A stretch of 27,643 nt of DNA from Fontibacterium sp038145245. Its GTDB lineage: Bacteria > Pseudomonadota > Alphaproteobacteria > Pelagibacterales > Pelagibacteraceae. Shown here piece after piece: positions 16,172-25,111 of this stretch. The stretch's first letter is position 1; every line of letters begins with the position of its first letter. Where the stretch lies: the NCBI GenBank assembly GCA_038145245.1, contig JAYQPI010000009.1:1-27643 (forward strand), read 5' to 3'. The translations under genes and the position numbers were made by a program. Under the pieces are notes generated by a model. That model was given only the letters and a program-made list of their open reading frames with translations. It had not been told where the DNA came from and did not search any database.

Positions 16172-18208
16172 ATGAAGTTTTTATCTTTAAAAGAGTACAG
16201 AGAAAAAATCATATTAATTGAAAAACTAAACAAAGCTTATTATCAAAATGATAAACCATTAGTTTCAGATGCTGAGTATGATAAAATTAAAAAAGATATT
16301 TTAAATTTTGAAAAAAAAAATCCTGAGATTATAGATAAAAATTCCCCAACAAAAAAAGTAGGTTTTGCACCTTCAGAAAAATTTTCTAAAGTTAAACATC
16401 TTGTGCCAATGTTATCTTTAGATAATGCTTTTACAAAGAATGATGTTGAAGATTTTTTAAAAAAAATTAGAAATTATTTAAATTTTGAAAAAAATACCCC
16501 AATAGAGTTAACAGCAGAACCCAAGATTGATGGTATTTCTGCATCGTTAATTTATAGGAATAATAAGCTTGTTCGGGGTCTTTCGCGAGGAGATGGAGAG
16601 TATGGAGAAGATATAACAGAAAATTTATTAACGATCGAAGATATCCCTCAATTTCTTCATGGGGAGAGCATAGATAACGAATTTGAGATCAGAGGCGAAG
16701 TTTATATTGGAAAAAAAGATTTTGAAAAAATTAAAAATGACTTTGCAAATCCTAGAAATGCAGCAGGAGGATCATTAAGACAGAAAGATTCAAAAAAAAC
16801 AAAGTTAATCCCTTTAAAGTTTTTTGCACATAGTATTGGTGATATAGATGAAAAAAAATTTAAAACACACATAAATTTTTTAAATTTTTGTAAAAGAATT
16901 GGTTTTAAAATAAATCCTCTTACAAAAATTTTTAGTTCAGTGGATGAATTAATCCGGAGTTATCTACATATTGAAGAAATAAGATCTTCATTAGATTATG
17001 ATATTGACGGTATTGTTTATAAAGTTAACGATTTAACCTTACAAAAAAGACTTGGCAGTTTATCATCATCTCCAAGATGGGCTATTGCTCATAAATTTTC
17101 CTCTGAAAAAGCTACAACGGTTATTCGTAAGATTGAGATCCAAGTTGGAAGAACAGGAGCACTAACACCAGTTGCAAAATTAGATCCTGTGAATGTAGGT
17201 GGTGTTTTAGTATCTAATGCAACATTACATAATGAAGATGAAATCAATAGAAAAGATATTAGGTTAAACGATACAGTTATTATTCAAAGAGCTGGGGATG
17301 TTATTCCTCAGGTGGTTGAAGTTGTTAAATCTAAAAGAGATAAAAATAGTAAAAAATTTATTTTTCCAAACAAATGTCTCTGTGGACGGCCTGCAGTTAA
17401 AGATTATAACGAAACCTCAAAAAAATTGGATGCAGTTAAAAGATGCACAGACACTGGATTTAATTGCGAATTCATGGCCAGAGAAAAAATTAAACATTTT
17501 GTCTCAAAAGAAGCTCTTGATATTGATGGTTTTGGAAAAAAAATTGTAGAAGATTTTTGGTCTTTAAATTTTATTCGTTTACCCCAAGACATTTTTACAC
17601 TTGATTATAAAAAAATAGAAAAATTAGAAGGCTGGGGAGTGTTATCAGTTAGTAATTTGAGAGCTGCAATTGAAAAAAGCAAAGATATTAGCCTTGCAAA
17701 ATTTATATACAGCCTTGGTATACGTCATATTGGACAAGAAAATGCTAAAAATTTATCACGTTATTTTATTTCAATAAAAAATTTTTTAAAACTTTGTAAT
17801 CCAGAACTTTTAATGAATGAAATTAATAGTATAAATGAAATAGACGGAATCGGAGAAACTCAAGTTGAATCTTTAATACATTTTTTTAAAGATAAAAAAA
17901 ATAATAAAGTCATAAATGAATTAAGTAAAATTTTAAATATTCAAGACTTTTTAGAAAAGAAGATTGATAGTTTTTTTTCAGGCAAGAACATTATGTTTAC
18001 AGGAGGATTTTCTAGTATGAGCAGATCTGAAGCGAAGTCATTAGCAGAAAATCTAGGAGCAAAAATATTAAGTTCTGTTAATAAAAGATTAGATTATTTA
18101 GTTATTGGCATGTCTAAACCAACAAAGAACAAAGTTGATAAAGCTAAAGAATTAGGTGTTAGAATTATAGAAGAAAAAGAGTGGTTAAAGTTTTCAAGAA
18201 ATAGCTGA
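16172..18208 (+). CDS. ligA: NAD-dependent DNA ligase LigA
   Basis: Seals nicks in replication and repair using NAD. The protein has 678 residues and full domain order. Domain Ia (YYQNDKPLVSDAEYD near 23-37) is followed by the adenylation domain with AEPKIDG (catalytic Lys118) and LSRGDGEYGEDIT. An OB fold with VGRTGALTPVAKL (325-337) comes next, then a zinc finger, helix-hairpin-helix repeats (SLGIRHIGQENA, EIDGIGETQ) and a C-terminal BRCT domain from about 600 (KNIMFTGGFSSMSRSEA). The zinc finger cysteines are at 402, 404, 425 and 432, a C-x1-C/C-x6-C spacing instead of the common C-x2-C/C-x4-5-C. The 3' end overlaps the convergent aminopeptidase gene by 15 bases. A ten-A run lies at 16311-16320. 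Confidence 0.97.
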   Translation: MKFLSLKEYREKIILIEKLNKAYYQNDKPLVSDAEYDKIKKDILNFEKKNPEIIDKNSPTKKVGFAPSEKFSKVKHLVPMLSLDNAFTKNDVEDFLKKIRNYLNFEKNTPIELTAEPKIDGISASLIYRNNKLVRGLSRGDGEYGEDITENLLTIEDIPQFLHGESIDNEFEIRGEVYIGKKDFEKIKNDFANPRNAAGGSLRQKDSKKTKLIPLKFFAHSIGDIDEKKFKTHINFLNFCKRIGFKINPLTKIFSSVDELIRSYLHIEEIRSSLDYDIDGIVYKVNDLTLQKRLGSLSSSPRWAIAHKFSSEKATTVIRKIEIQVGRTGALTPVAKLDPVNVGGVLVSNATLHNEDEINRKDIRLNDTVIIQRAGDVIPQVVEVVKSKRDKNSKKFIFPNKCLCGRPAVKDYNETSKKLDAVKRCTDTGFNCEFMAREKIKHFVSKEALDIDGFGKKIVEDFWSLNFIRLPQDIFTLDYKKIEKLEGWGVLSVSNLRAAIEKSKDISLAKFIYSLGIRHIGQENAKNLSRYFISIKNFLKLCNPELLMNEINSINEIDGIGETQVESLIHFFKDKKNNKVINELSKILNIQDFLEKKIDSFFSGKNIMFTGGFSSMSRSEAKSLAENLGAKILSSVNKRLDYLVIGMSKPTKNKVDKAKELGVRIIEEKEWLKFSRNS

Positions 18209-19927
18209 ACAAGCATTGGATAATAATTTAAGTTCAATATTACTCATAAAAGGTTTTAGAATATGAAAGATTATTCGATGATAATTATTAATCCAATTTA
18301 TTTCATTTTTATTTAGAAGCTTTTTGTTAATACAATCTTTATCAATTGGAACCATTGTGAGATTTGTAAATTTCAAATTGTTATTAATAATTTTTTCACA
18401 ATAAATTAGATTTTCAATTCTTACTCCAAAATCATTTTCTTTATAAAATCCAGGTTCATTAGAAAGGATCATCCCTGGTAATATTTTATGATTATTAAAA
18501 GGTGATAATGCTTGCGGTCCTTCATGTACATTTAAAAAATAACCAACTCCATGACCTGTTCCATGTGAATAGTTATGACCTAGTTTTAGCAAATTGACCC
18601 TTGCAACTTTGTCTACATGTTTTCCTAATGTTGATTTATTTAATTTATATGAAGCAACTGCAATATGACCTTTAAGAACGTTTGAATAAATTTTTTTTTG
18701 AAAATTTGATACCTTGCCAATAGCTATTGTCCGAGTCATGTCGGTAGTTCCGAAGAAATACTGACTACCAGAGTCTAAAAGATATAAATTATTAGCTTTT
18801 ATTGTTTTGTTGGTTTTATTATTTGATTTGTAATGAACTATAGCTCCATTTGCTCCAAATGCTGAAATGGTACTAAAACTTGGATATAAATATTCTTTGT
18901 TCTGTTTTTTGAAATTTTCTAATTTATTTTGTGCGGATATTTCAGTTATCTTTTTTTTTTTATAATTATTTTTTAGCCAAAAAATAAATTTAGTTAAAGC
19001 AATTCCATCAAATAAATGAGCAATTTTTGCATTATTGATTTCTGTTTTATTTTTTATAGCTTTTAATAAATATATAGGATCCTCGATATTAGTAAGTTTA
19101 TTTGTAGAATCGATCTTATTTTCATAATAAAAACTACATGTTTTTCTATCTATTAAAATTTTAGATTTTTTTATTTTGCTTAAGTAGTTAACAAAAAATT
19201 CTTCTTTAACAATAACTACTCTTTTTTTAAAAAATTTTTTAATTTGAGGTGTAATTTTTTTTATGTTTGTAAAAAATATTATTTTACCATTCTTACTAAA
19301 TAAAACTTTTCCATTTGTAAGCGGACTAGATAAGGCATCAGATCCTCTTATATTTAGTAACCATGAAATATTTTCAACCGCCGTTATAAGTAAATAATGA
19401 ATATTTTTTAATTTAAGTAATTTACTAACTTTGTTAATTTTGTTTAAATAGTTTTCACCGTGGTATTTTTTTTCTAAAAGATAAAATTTATTATTACTAA
19501 CTTTTATTTTATTTTTCCAAATTTTATCAATTAAGTTAATATTAATTGGTTTTAGATTAACAGAACTATTAGAAACAATATTTTTTAACTTACTAGTAGT
19601 AAAAAGTTTAGGATCAAATCCTAAAGTAATTTTTTTATTTATATTATTAAAAATATGATGAGGTGTAACTTTTGGAATCTCACAAATTTCAAAATTTTTA
19701 CTACTTTCATTCTTTGCTTGGAGTATGTAACGTCCATCAACAAATAAATAAGATTTATTTTTAAAAATTAATGCAAATCCTGTCGAACCGGTAAATCCAG
19801 ATATAAATTTTAATCTATCTTTAGATTTAGGAACATATTCTCCAAAATACTCATCATTCTTCGGGACTAAATAGGCGTCGCAATTTTGTTGATTTAAAAT
19901 ATTTCTTAATTGATTAATTTTGTTCAT
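18194..19927 (-). CDS. pepP: Aminopeptidase P (Xaa-Pro aminopeptidase, M24B, three-domain type)
   Basis: Metallopeptidase that removes N-terminal residues preceding proline. The protein has 577 residues. Two N-terminal creatinase-like domains precede the M24 domain (DAYLVPKNDEYFGEYVP near 17-33; GFTGSTGFALI at 44-54). All five metal ligands are present: Asp385 (LLDSGSQY), Asp396 (TTDMTRT), His459 (GTGHGVGYFLNVHEGP), Glu491 (SNEPGFY) and Glu505 (GVRIENL). A C-terminal extension (about 515-577) matches the extra domain of the eukaryotic XPNPEP1-like long form. The start overlaps the end of the upstream helicase gene by 14 bases, so the two are an operon. The stop overlaps the 3' end of ligA by 15 bases. 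The gene symbol is by family, not by proven function. Confidence 0.92.
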   Translation of the reverse strand: MNKINQLRNILNQQNCDAYLVPKNDEYFGEYVPKSKDRLKFISGFTGSTGFALIFKNKSYLFVDGRYILQAKNESSKNFEICEIPKVTPHHIFNNINKKITLGFDPKLFTTSKLKNIVSNSSVNLKPININLIDKIWKNKIKVSNNKFYLLEKKYHGENYLNKINKVSKLLKLKNIHYLLITAVENISWLLNIRGSDALSSPLTNGKVLFSKNGKIIFFTNIKKITPQIKKFFKKRVVIVKEEFFVNYLSKIKKSKILIDRKTCSFYYENKIDSTNKLTNIEDPIYLLKAIKNKTEINNAKIAHLFDGIALTKFIFWLKNNYKKKKITEISAQNKLENFKKQNKEYLYPSFSTISAFGANGAIVHYKSNNKTNKTIKANNLYLLDSGSQYFFGTTDMTRTIAIGKVSNFQKKIYSNVLKGHIAVASYKLNKSTLGKHVDKVARVNLLKLGHNYSHGTGHGVGYFLNVHEGPQALSPFNNHKILPGMILSNEPGFYKENDFGVRIENLIYCEKIINNNLKFTNLTMVPIDKDCINKKLLNKNEINWINNYHRIIFHILKPFMSNIELKLLSNACSAIS

Positions 19928-22160
19928 TACTTTTTTTTATAAATTTATCAATTATTTTTTTTTCTCCATGTTTCTTAAAAATAATAATAAGCTTATTATC
20001 TTCAATATGAATAACTTTTCCATTACCAAAATCATCATGACTTACATTCTCACCAACCTTAAAAATTGTATTATTATTACTGTAGCTAATCTTATTAAAA
20101 TTATTTTTATTTTTTTTTGCTTGTTTTAATCTTTCCCACCCAGGACTTCTTGAAGGTTTTTCATAATCAGTTTCCTGGTTGAAATCAAAATCATTTTTTT
20201 CATATTCAGAATAATGATTTTTTCTGCAGATGTTTTCTCTTGGAAGCTCTTCAATAAAGCGAGAAGGAAGAGTTGGCATCCAATCTATCTCTCTATCTCG
20301 CTTACCACCAAAAATTCTCCTATTATTTACAAAAGAAATAAATAACTTTTTCTTTGCTCTGGTAATTGCCACATAAGCAAGTCTTCTTTCCTCTTCAATT
20401 GCTTGATGCCCTTTTTCATCAATCGATTTTTGATGTGGAAACAATCCTTCTTCCCAACCAGGTAAAAAAACTACGTCAAATTCAAGTCCTTTAGCAGCAT
20501 GCATGGTCATTATATTTATTTTCTCTCCATTCCAGTCCTCATCTAGGGAGGTTTGCAATGAGATATTTTCAAGAAAATCTTGAAGGCTACTATAGTTTTT
20601 CATTGATAATACTAATTCCTTAAGATTTTCTAATTTACTGTCAGCTTCAGGAGTTTTTTCATTCATAAGCATTTGAGTATAACCAGACTCATCCAAGACT
20701 CTTTCCGTTAATTCATAATGAGTTATTTCTTTTGATAATTTTCTCCATAACTGAATATCAGTAATAATTTTTTTTAAACTTAAAATAGTTTTACTAGTTG
20801 AATTTTCTTGTTCACAATATATGAGCGATGCTTGTTCTAAATTAATATTTTTTTCTTTAGCAATTTTGTGAATTTCTTTTAGAGTAACATCTCCAATTGA
20901 ACGTTTAGGTGTATTGATGATTCTCTCAAAAGCTAGGTCATCATTTTCTTGGTATATAATTCTAATATAACTAATAGCATCTTTGATTTCTGCTCGATCA
21001 TAAAATTTTAACCCACCAATTACTCTGTAAGGCAGATTAATTTTTATAAATCGATCTTCAAATTCTCTTGTTTGAAAAGCTGCCCTAACTAATATAGATA
21101 TTTGATTTAGCGAATATTCTTTTGATAAATTTTTTTCAATTTCATCTCCAATTGATACTGCTTCATCATATCCATTGTTGTAACAATTTACTTCTATTAA
21201 ATCTCCTTTAGAATTTTCAGACCAAAGTTTTTTACCAAGTCTATCTTCATTATTAGAAATTAAAGAAGAGGCTGTATCTAAAATATTTTGTGTGGACCTA
21301 TAGTTTTGTTCTAACTTAATAACTTTTGTATTAGCATTTAGTTTGTCAAAATTTAAAATATTTTTTACTTCAGCGCCGCGCCAACTGTAGATAGATTGAT
21401 CATCATCACCTACACAGCACAAATTATTATTTTTTTTCGATAATAAATTTAACCAAATATTTTGAATAAAGTTTGTATCTTGATATTCGTCTACAAGAAT
21501 ATACTTAAAATTATTATGATATAATTCTAGTATTTCAGTCATAGTTTTAAATATTGTTACACAGTGTAAGATTAGATCACCAAAATCTACGCAGTTCATA
21601 ATCTTCAGTCTTTGTTGATAAATTCTATATATTTTTAATGCAGTATTTTTAATGTAGTTTTCATTATTAACTTTAACATCACTAGGAATAAGACCTTTAT
21701 TTTTCCAATCATCTATAAAAGCAGCAACTAATTTAGGGGGTATCTTTTTTATATCTATGTTTTCTGATTCAATTATATTTTTTATTAACCTTAACTGGTC
21801 AAGAGTATCTAAAATTGTAAAATTAGATTTTAAACCTACTGCTTCAGCGTGACGTCTTAAAATTTTATTACTAATTGAGTGAAAAGTTCCAAGCCAAGGC
21901 AGAGAAGAAGATTGAGCGCTAAGAAGTTTTAGTATTCTTTCTTGCATTTCATTTGCAGCTTTATTTGTAAAAGTTACGCAGAGAATTTGATTAGCCCAAC
22001 ACTTTTTTGTTTCTATGAGATGAACAACTCGGGTTGTTAAAACTTTAGTTTTTCCAGAACCAGCACCAGCCAAAATTAGTAGTGGTCCGTCAGTATGAAT
22101 TACAGCTTCTTTTTGTTGATTATTCAGGTTTATTAAGTAATTTTGGCTAGTGGAAATCAT
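19914..22160 (-). CDS. uvrD: UvrD/PcrA-type superfamily 1A DNA helicase
   Basis: ATP-dependent 3'-5' helicase for nucleotide excision and mismatch repair and for clearing protein or RNA polymerase roadblocks. The protein has 748 residues. Motifs are in order: Q motif LNNQQKEAV (12-20), Walker A AGAGSGKT (31-38), VTFTNKAANEM motif Ia and ILVDEYQDTN motif II. GDDDQSIYSWRGA is motif III and LEQNYRS motif IV. TMHAAKGLEFD is motif V and VAITRAKKKL motif VI. The last about 49 residues (700-748, starting FKVGENVSHDDFGNGKV) form a Tudor-like domain as in PcrA/UvrD, which contacts RNA polymerase. This separates it from Rep and from AddA/RecB. It is the first gene of the minus-strand pair with aminopeptidase P. 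Its start lies 45 bases from the divergent AsmA-like gene. Confidence 0.94.
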   Translation of the reverse strand: MISTSQNYLINLNNQQKEAVIHTDGPLLILAGAGSGKTKVLTTRVVHLIETKKCWANQILCVTFTNKAANEMQERILKLLSAQSSSLPWLGTFHSISNKILRRHAEAVGLKSNFTILDTLDQLRLIKNIIESENIDIKKIPPKLVAAFIDDWKNKGLIPSDVKVNNENYIKNTALKIYRIYQQRLKIMNCVDFGDLILHCVTIFKTMTEILELYHNNFKYILVDEYQDTNFIQNIWLNLLSKKNNNLCCVGDDDQSIYSWRGAEVKNILNFDKLNANTKVIKLEQNYRSTQNILDTASSLISNNEDRLGKKLWSENSKGDLIEVNCYNNGYDEAVSIGDEIEKNLSKEYSLNQISILVRAAFQTREFEDRFIKINLPYRVIGGLKFYDRAEIKDAISYIRIIYQENDDLAFERIINTPKRSIGDVTLKEIHKIAKEKNINLEQASLIYCEQENSTSKTILSLKKIITDIQLWRKLSKEITHYELTERVLDESGYTQMLMNEKTPEADSKLENLKELVLSMKNYSSLQDFLENISLQTSLDEDWNGEKINIMTMHAAKGLEFDVVFLPGWEEGLFPHQKSIDEKGHQAIEEERRLAYVAITRAKKKLFISFVNNRRIFGGKRDREIDWMPTLPSRFIEELPRENICRKNHYSEYEKNDFDFNQETDYEKPSRSPGWERLKQAKKNKNNFNKISYSNNNTIFKVGENVSHDDFGNGKVIHIEDNKLIIIFKKHGEKKIIDKFIKKSNEQN

Positions 22161-22205
22161 AAAATCAAATAGATCAAGTAGTTAACATAATATAACAAAA
22201 ATTAA
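22161..22205. promoter_or_regulatory. Divergent start region between uvrD and the AsmA-like gene
   Basis: These 45 AT-rich bases must hold control signals for both flanking genes, as they diverge. On the plus strand CATAAT (22186-22191) and TATAAC (22191-22196) resemble -10 boxes, the latter only 9 bases before the ATG, so that mRNA would be nearly leaderless. On the minus strand TATATT/TATTAT (22187-22194) could serve uvrD. A GTTAAC palindrome sits at 22181-22186. No -35 box is convincing. The assignment is inferred from gene orientation plus weak motifs. Confidence 0.3.
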
Positions 22206-23666
22206 ATGATTCTTACGAAATTAAAGTCTTTTTATAGTCATAAAATCTATAGCCGCGTGATGGTTGTTTTTGCGTTATTAGTTTTTATTATTTTCTTATT
22301 ACCATTTTTTATTGATCTTGATCGCTACAAACCTGAGATAGAAAAAGAGATTCAAGATAAAATTTTTATTAAGATTAAAATTAATGAAAAGATTTCTTAC
22401 AAACCCTTCTTTAGGCCTCATATTGAATTATTTTCAGTAGATATTTTTGAAATTAATAAAAAAGAAGATACTTATATTGGAAATATTTATAAAATAAATC
22501 TCCGTATTAATATTTTTGATATAATCTTTAAAAATTTTAAAGTTAGTGATGTTGAAATTGTTGATGGAATCATTGAGTTAGAAAATAATTATTTTGATAA
22601 TTTTTTTAAAAATACAGAAGTAACCAAAGATTTTAAAACAATTAAAATTCATAACTTAGATTTAAAATATTTTTCAAATAAAAGTACTATTGAGATTAGC
22701 GATATAAATAGTGAAATTATTTTTAGTAAAGGAAACATAAAAAGATTTGATTTAGCTGGAAATCTTTTTAATTTACCTTTTGTAAGCAAATTTCAAGGTT
22801 CAAGAAATCAAGGAAAAACTATTGGTAATTTATCAATAACTTCTAATGATCTTAAATTTTATTTTGATGCAAATCTAATAGATATTAATTTTTTAAAAAA
22901 TGAATTTTTGGGCAATGCCAAAATAAGATTTGCAAATACTTTAAGTACAATTGGATTAAATAATTTAACTCTACAATTTAATTTTGATTTAAAAGAAGAT
23001 CATGTAGATTTAAAAAATATTTTAGTTAATTCTTTTCTTTATAAAGGTGAAGGTTCTGCAAAAATTGATTTTAAACCAAGACTTGCTTTTATTAGTGAGT
23101 TTAATTTTATAGACACAAATTTTAAAAAATTATCTAATAATAATCTTAAAGACTATTTAGTACACAATAAGCTTTTTAATATTCATGAAGATTTTTATGG
23201 AGTCTTTAAATTAAATTTTAAAAATTTAGTTACTAATCATAATCTTTTTACTAATGCAGATACTGTTATTGTTGTTGAAGGTGGAGATGTGCATGTTAAA
23301 GAACTTAATCTAATTTCGAAATCTAATGATTTATTAAAAATAAGCGGACGTTTTATAACTCAAAATAGAGAAACAATTTTCTTTTTTAATTCGCAAATTG
23401 AACTCGTTAATATTAAGAATTTTTATAAAAATACTAATGGAGCCAGGGAAAAAATTGCACTTTTACCAAATGATAGTTTTTCTGGAAAAATGAAGGGAGA
23501 TTTAAATATGAGAAAAGGAAGAGTTGTTGTGAATGAAATTGTTTCAAATAGTGGTAAAAAATATAACAAAAGTAGTCTGAATGCTGTTCAGGAAGAATTT
23601 AATCTGCGATTAAATAAAGATATTTTAAATGTTTTAGATCCTAGAATTTATAGTTTTTTATTCTAA
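22206..23666 (+). CDS. AsmA family-like membrane-anchored protein
   Basis: A 486-residue protein with one N-terminal membrane segment at about residues 18-36, followed by FIDLDRYKPEIEKEIQDK, which resembles the conserved N-terminal block of AsmA proteins. The rest is predicted to be beta-rich, with alternating hydrophobic residues and many Asn/Lys, and would lie in the periplasm. A segment near 420-435 (LPNDSFSGKMKGDLNMRKG) is like AsmA C-terminal repeats. AsmA-like proteins are thought to act in lipid transport or outer-membrane homeostasis, structurally related to bridge-like lipid transfer proteins. It is shorter than E. coli AsmA (about 617 residues). It stands alone, divergent from uvrD and convergent with fumC (stops overlap by 4 bases). 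Family membership is inferred from N-terminal resemblance; the substrate is unknown. Confidence 0.72.
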   Translation: MILTKLKSFYSHKIYSRVMVVFALLVFIIFLLPFFIDLDRYKPEIEKEIQDKIFIKIKINEKISYKPFFRPHIELFSVDIFEINKKEDTYIGNIYKINLRINIFDIIFKNFKVSDVEIVDGIIELENNYFDNFFKNTEVTKDFKTIKIHNLDLKYFSNKSTIEISDINSEIIFSKGNIKRFDLAGNLFNLPFVSKFQGSRNQGKTIGNLSITSNDLKFYFDANLIDINFLKNEFLGNAKIRFANTLSTIGLNNLTLQFNFDLKEDHVDLKNILVNSFLYKGEGSAKIDFKPRLAFISEFNFIDTNFKKLSNNNLKDYLVHNKLFNIHEDFYGVFKLNFKNLVTNHNLFTNADTVIVVEGGDVHVKELNLISKSNDLLKISGRFITQNRETIFFFNSQIELVNIKNFYKNTNGAREKIALLPNDSFSGKMKGDLNMRKGRVVVNEIVSNSGKKYNKSSLNAVQEEFNLRLNKDILNVLDPRIYSFLF

Positions 23667-25051
23667 TTTGGATGTGTCATTTTTCTTGGATTAATTAATC
23701 GATCATACTCTTTTTCATCAACTAACCCGCTTTTTAAAGCTTCTTCTTTTAAAGAAGTTCCATTCTTGTGAGCTTTCTTTGCAATCATAGAAGCATTGTC
23801 ATAACCAATTTTTGGAGCAAGAGCAGTAACTAACATCAATGAACTATTTAATAGTTGAGAGATTCTTTTTGAATCTGCTTTAAGACCCTTTAGGCAATAT
23901 TTAACAAAACATTCAATAGAGTCAGAAAGCAAATCGATAGACTGAATCATACTATGACCAATTACTGGTTTAAATACGTTTAATTCAAAATGTCCATTTG
24001 ATGCAGCAATAGTAATTGTTGTGTGATTACCCATGACTCTTGTACAAACCATCGTAACTGCTTCACACTGTGTAGGATTTACTTTACCAGGCATGATTGA
24101 TGATCCGGGTTCATTTTCTGGAAGAATAAGTTCAGCATAACCAGCTCTAGGACCGGAGCCAAGAAATCTTATGTCGTTTGAAATCTTCATCAAGGCTACA
24201 GCAAGAGTATTAAATGTACCAGATAAATTTACTATTGGTTCATGACTAGCAAGCGCTTCAAATTTATTTGGAGCGGTTTTAAATGGTAGCTTCGTAATTT
24301 TTTTAATTTCTAATGCAATTTTTTTATCAAAACTTTTTTTTGTATTAATACCTGTTCCAACAGCTGTGCCCCCTTGAGCAAGGTAATATATTTCTTTAAG
24401 AGCTATTTCCGTGCGTTTAATACAATTCTTAATTTGCATATGATAGCCAGAAAATTGTTGACCTAAAGTTAATGGGGTTGCATCCTGAAGATGTGTTCTT
24501 CCAATTTTAACAATATTTTTAAATTTAGTTACTTTTGCTGCTAATTCTCTTTCTAATAGTTTTAAAGAAGGAAGTAGTCTTTTTTTAACATCAATTGCTA
24601 CAGCGATATGAATAGCGCTGGGATAAGTATCATTTGTTGATTGAGATTTATTAACATGATCATTTGGATGGACAGGTTTTTTTGATCCAATTTTACCACC
24701 CAATATTTCAATTGCTCTATTAGAAATAACTTCATTAACGTTCATGTTAGTTTGAGTTCCAGAGCCTGTTTGCCAAACTTTAAGTGGAAAATGATTGTTA
24801 AATTTTCCTTTAATTACCTCATCAGAGGCTTTGATGATTGCTTGAGCGATTTTTTTATCAATAGATTTAAAATTAAAATTAACAATAGCAGCAGCTTTTT
24901 TAATGATTGCAATAGCTCTTATTATTTCTAGCGGAACTAATATTTTCCCGATTTTAAAGTATTTTAGTGAACGCTCTGTTTGAGCTCCCCAGTATTTATC
25001 AGCTGGAACTTTAATTTTACCAAAACTATCAGATTCAATTCTTGATGCCAT
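23663..25051 (-). CDS. fumC: Class II fumarate hydratase FumC
   Basis: Iron-independent tetrameric fumarase of the TCA cycle, converting fumarate to L-malate. The protein has 462 residues, standard for the class. Key regions are WQTGSGTQTNMNVNEVISNRA (93-113), the HPNDHVNKSQSTND substrate block (128-141), GRTHLQDATPLTLGQ (184-198, with His187) and the fumarase/aspartase signature GSSIMPGKVNP (316-326, catalytic Ser318). The TNMNVNEV and HPNDHVN wording favours FumC over aspartase, which has a different block at this place. The start is 60 bases from the divergent SDR gene. The stop overlaps that of the convergent AsmA-like gene by 4 bases. Using the Fe-S-free fumarase would lower iron demand, an inference consistent with open-ocean life. 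Confidence 0.96.
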   Translation of the reverse strand: MASRIESDSFGKIKVPADKYWGAQTERSLKYFKIGKILVPLEIIRAIAIIKKAAAIVNFNFKSIDKKIAQAIIKASDEVIKGKFNNHFPLKVWQTGSGTQTNMNVNEVISNRAIEILGGKIGSKKPVHPNDHVNKSQSTNDTYPSAIHIAVAIDVKKRLLPSLKLLERELAAKVTKFKNIVKIGRTHLQDATPLTLGQQFSGYHMQIKNCIKRTEIALKEIYYLAQGGTAVGTGINTKKSFDKKIALEIKKITKLPFKTAPNKFEALASHEPIVNLSGTFNTLAVALMKISNDIRFLGSGPRAGYAELILPENEPGSSIMPGKVNPTQCEAVTMVCTRVMGNHTTITIAASNGHFELNVFKPVIGHSMIQSIDLLSDSIECFVKYCLKGLKADSKRISQLLNSSLMLVTALAPKIGYDNASMIAKKAHKNGTSLKEEALKSGLVDEKEYDRLINPRKMTHPN

Positions 25052-25111
25052 ATCGTTATTATCTTATATCACTAATGATAATTTTTAACAGTTGCTAATC
25101 AAGAAAAATTT
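25052..25111. promoter_or_regulatory. Divergent promoter region between fumC and the SDR gene
   Basis: Sixty non-coding bases separate two divergent starts, so promoters for both are expected here. For fumC (minus strand) a TATAAG -10-like box (25063-25068) has CTGTTA (25086-25091) 17 bases upstream as a weak -35. For the plus strand GATAAT (25077-25082) is a five-of-six match to a -10 box but no good -35 is seen. The two candidate promoters overlap, so they could compete for RNA polymerase. Motif matches in such AT-rich DNA are weak evidence. Confidence 0.35.

Noticed and set aside
22181..22186. GTTAAC palindrome as an operator
   Set aside because: A six-base palindrome in AT-rich DNA is common by chance and no second copy or longer symmetry is present.
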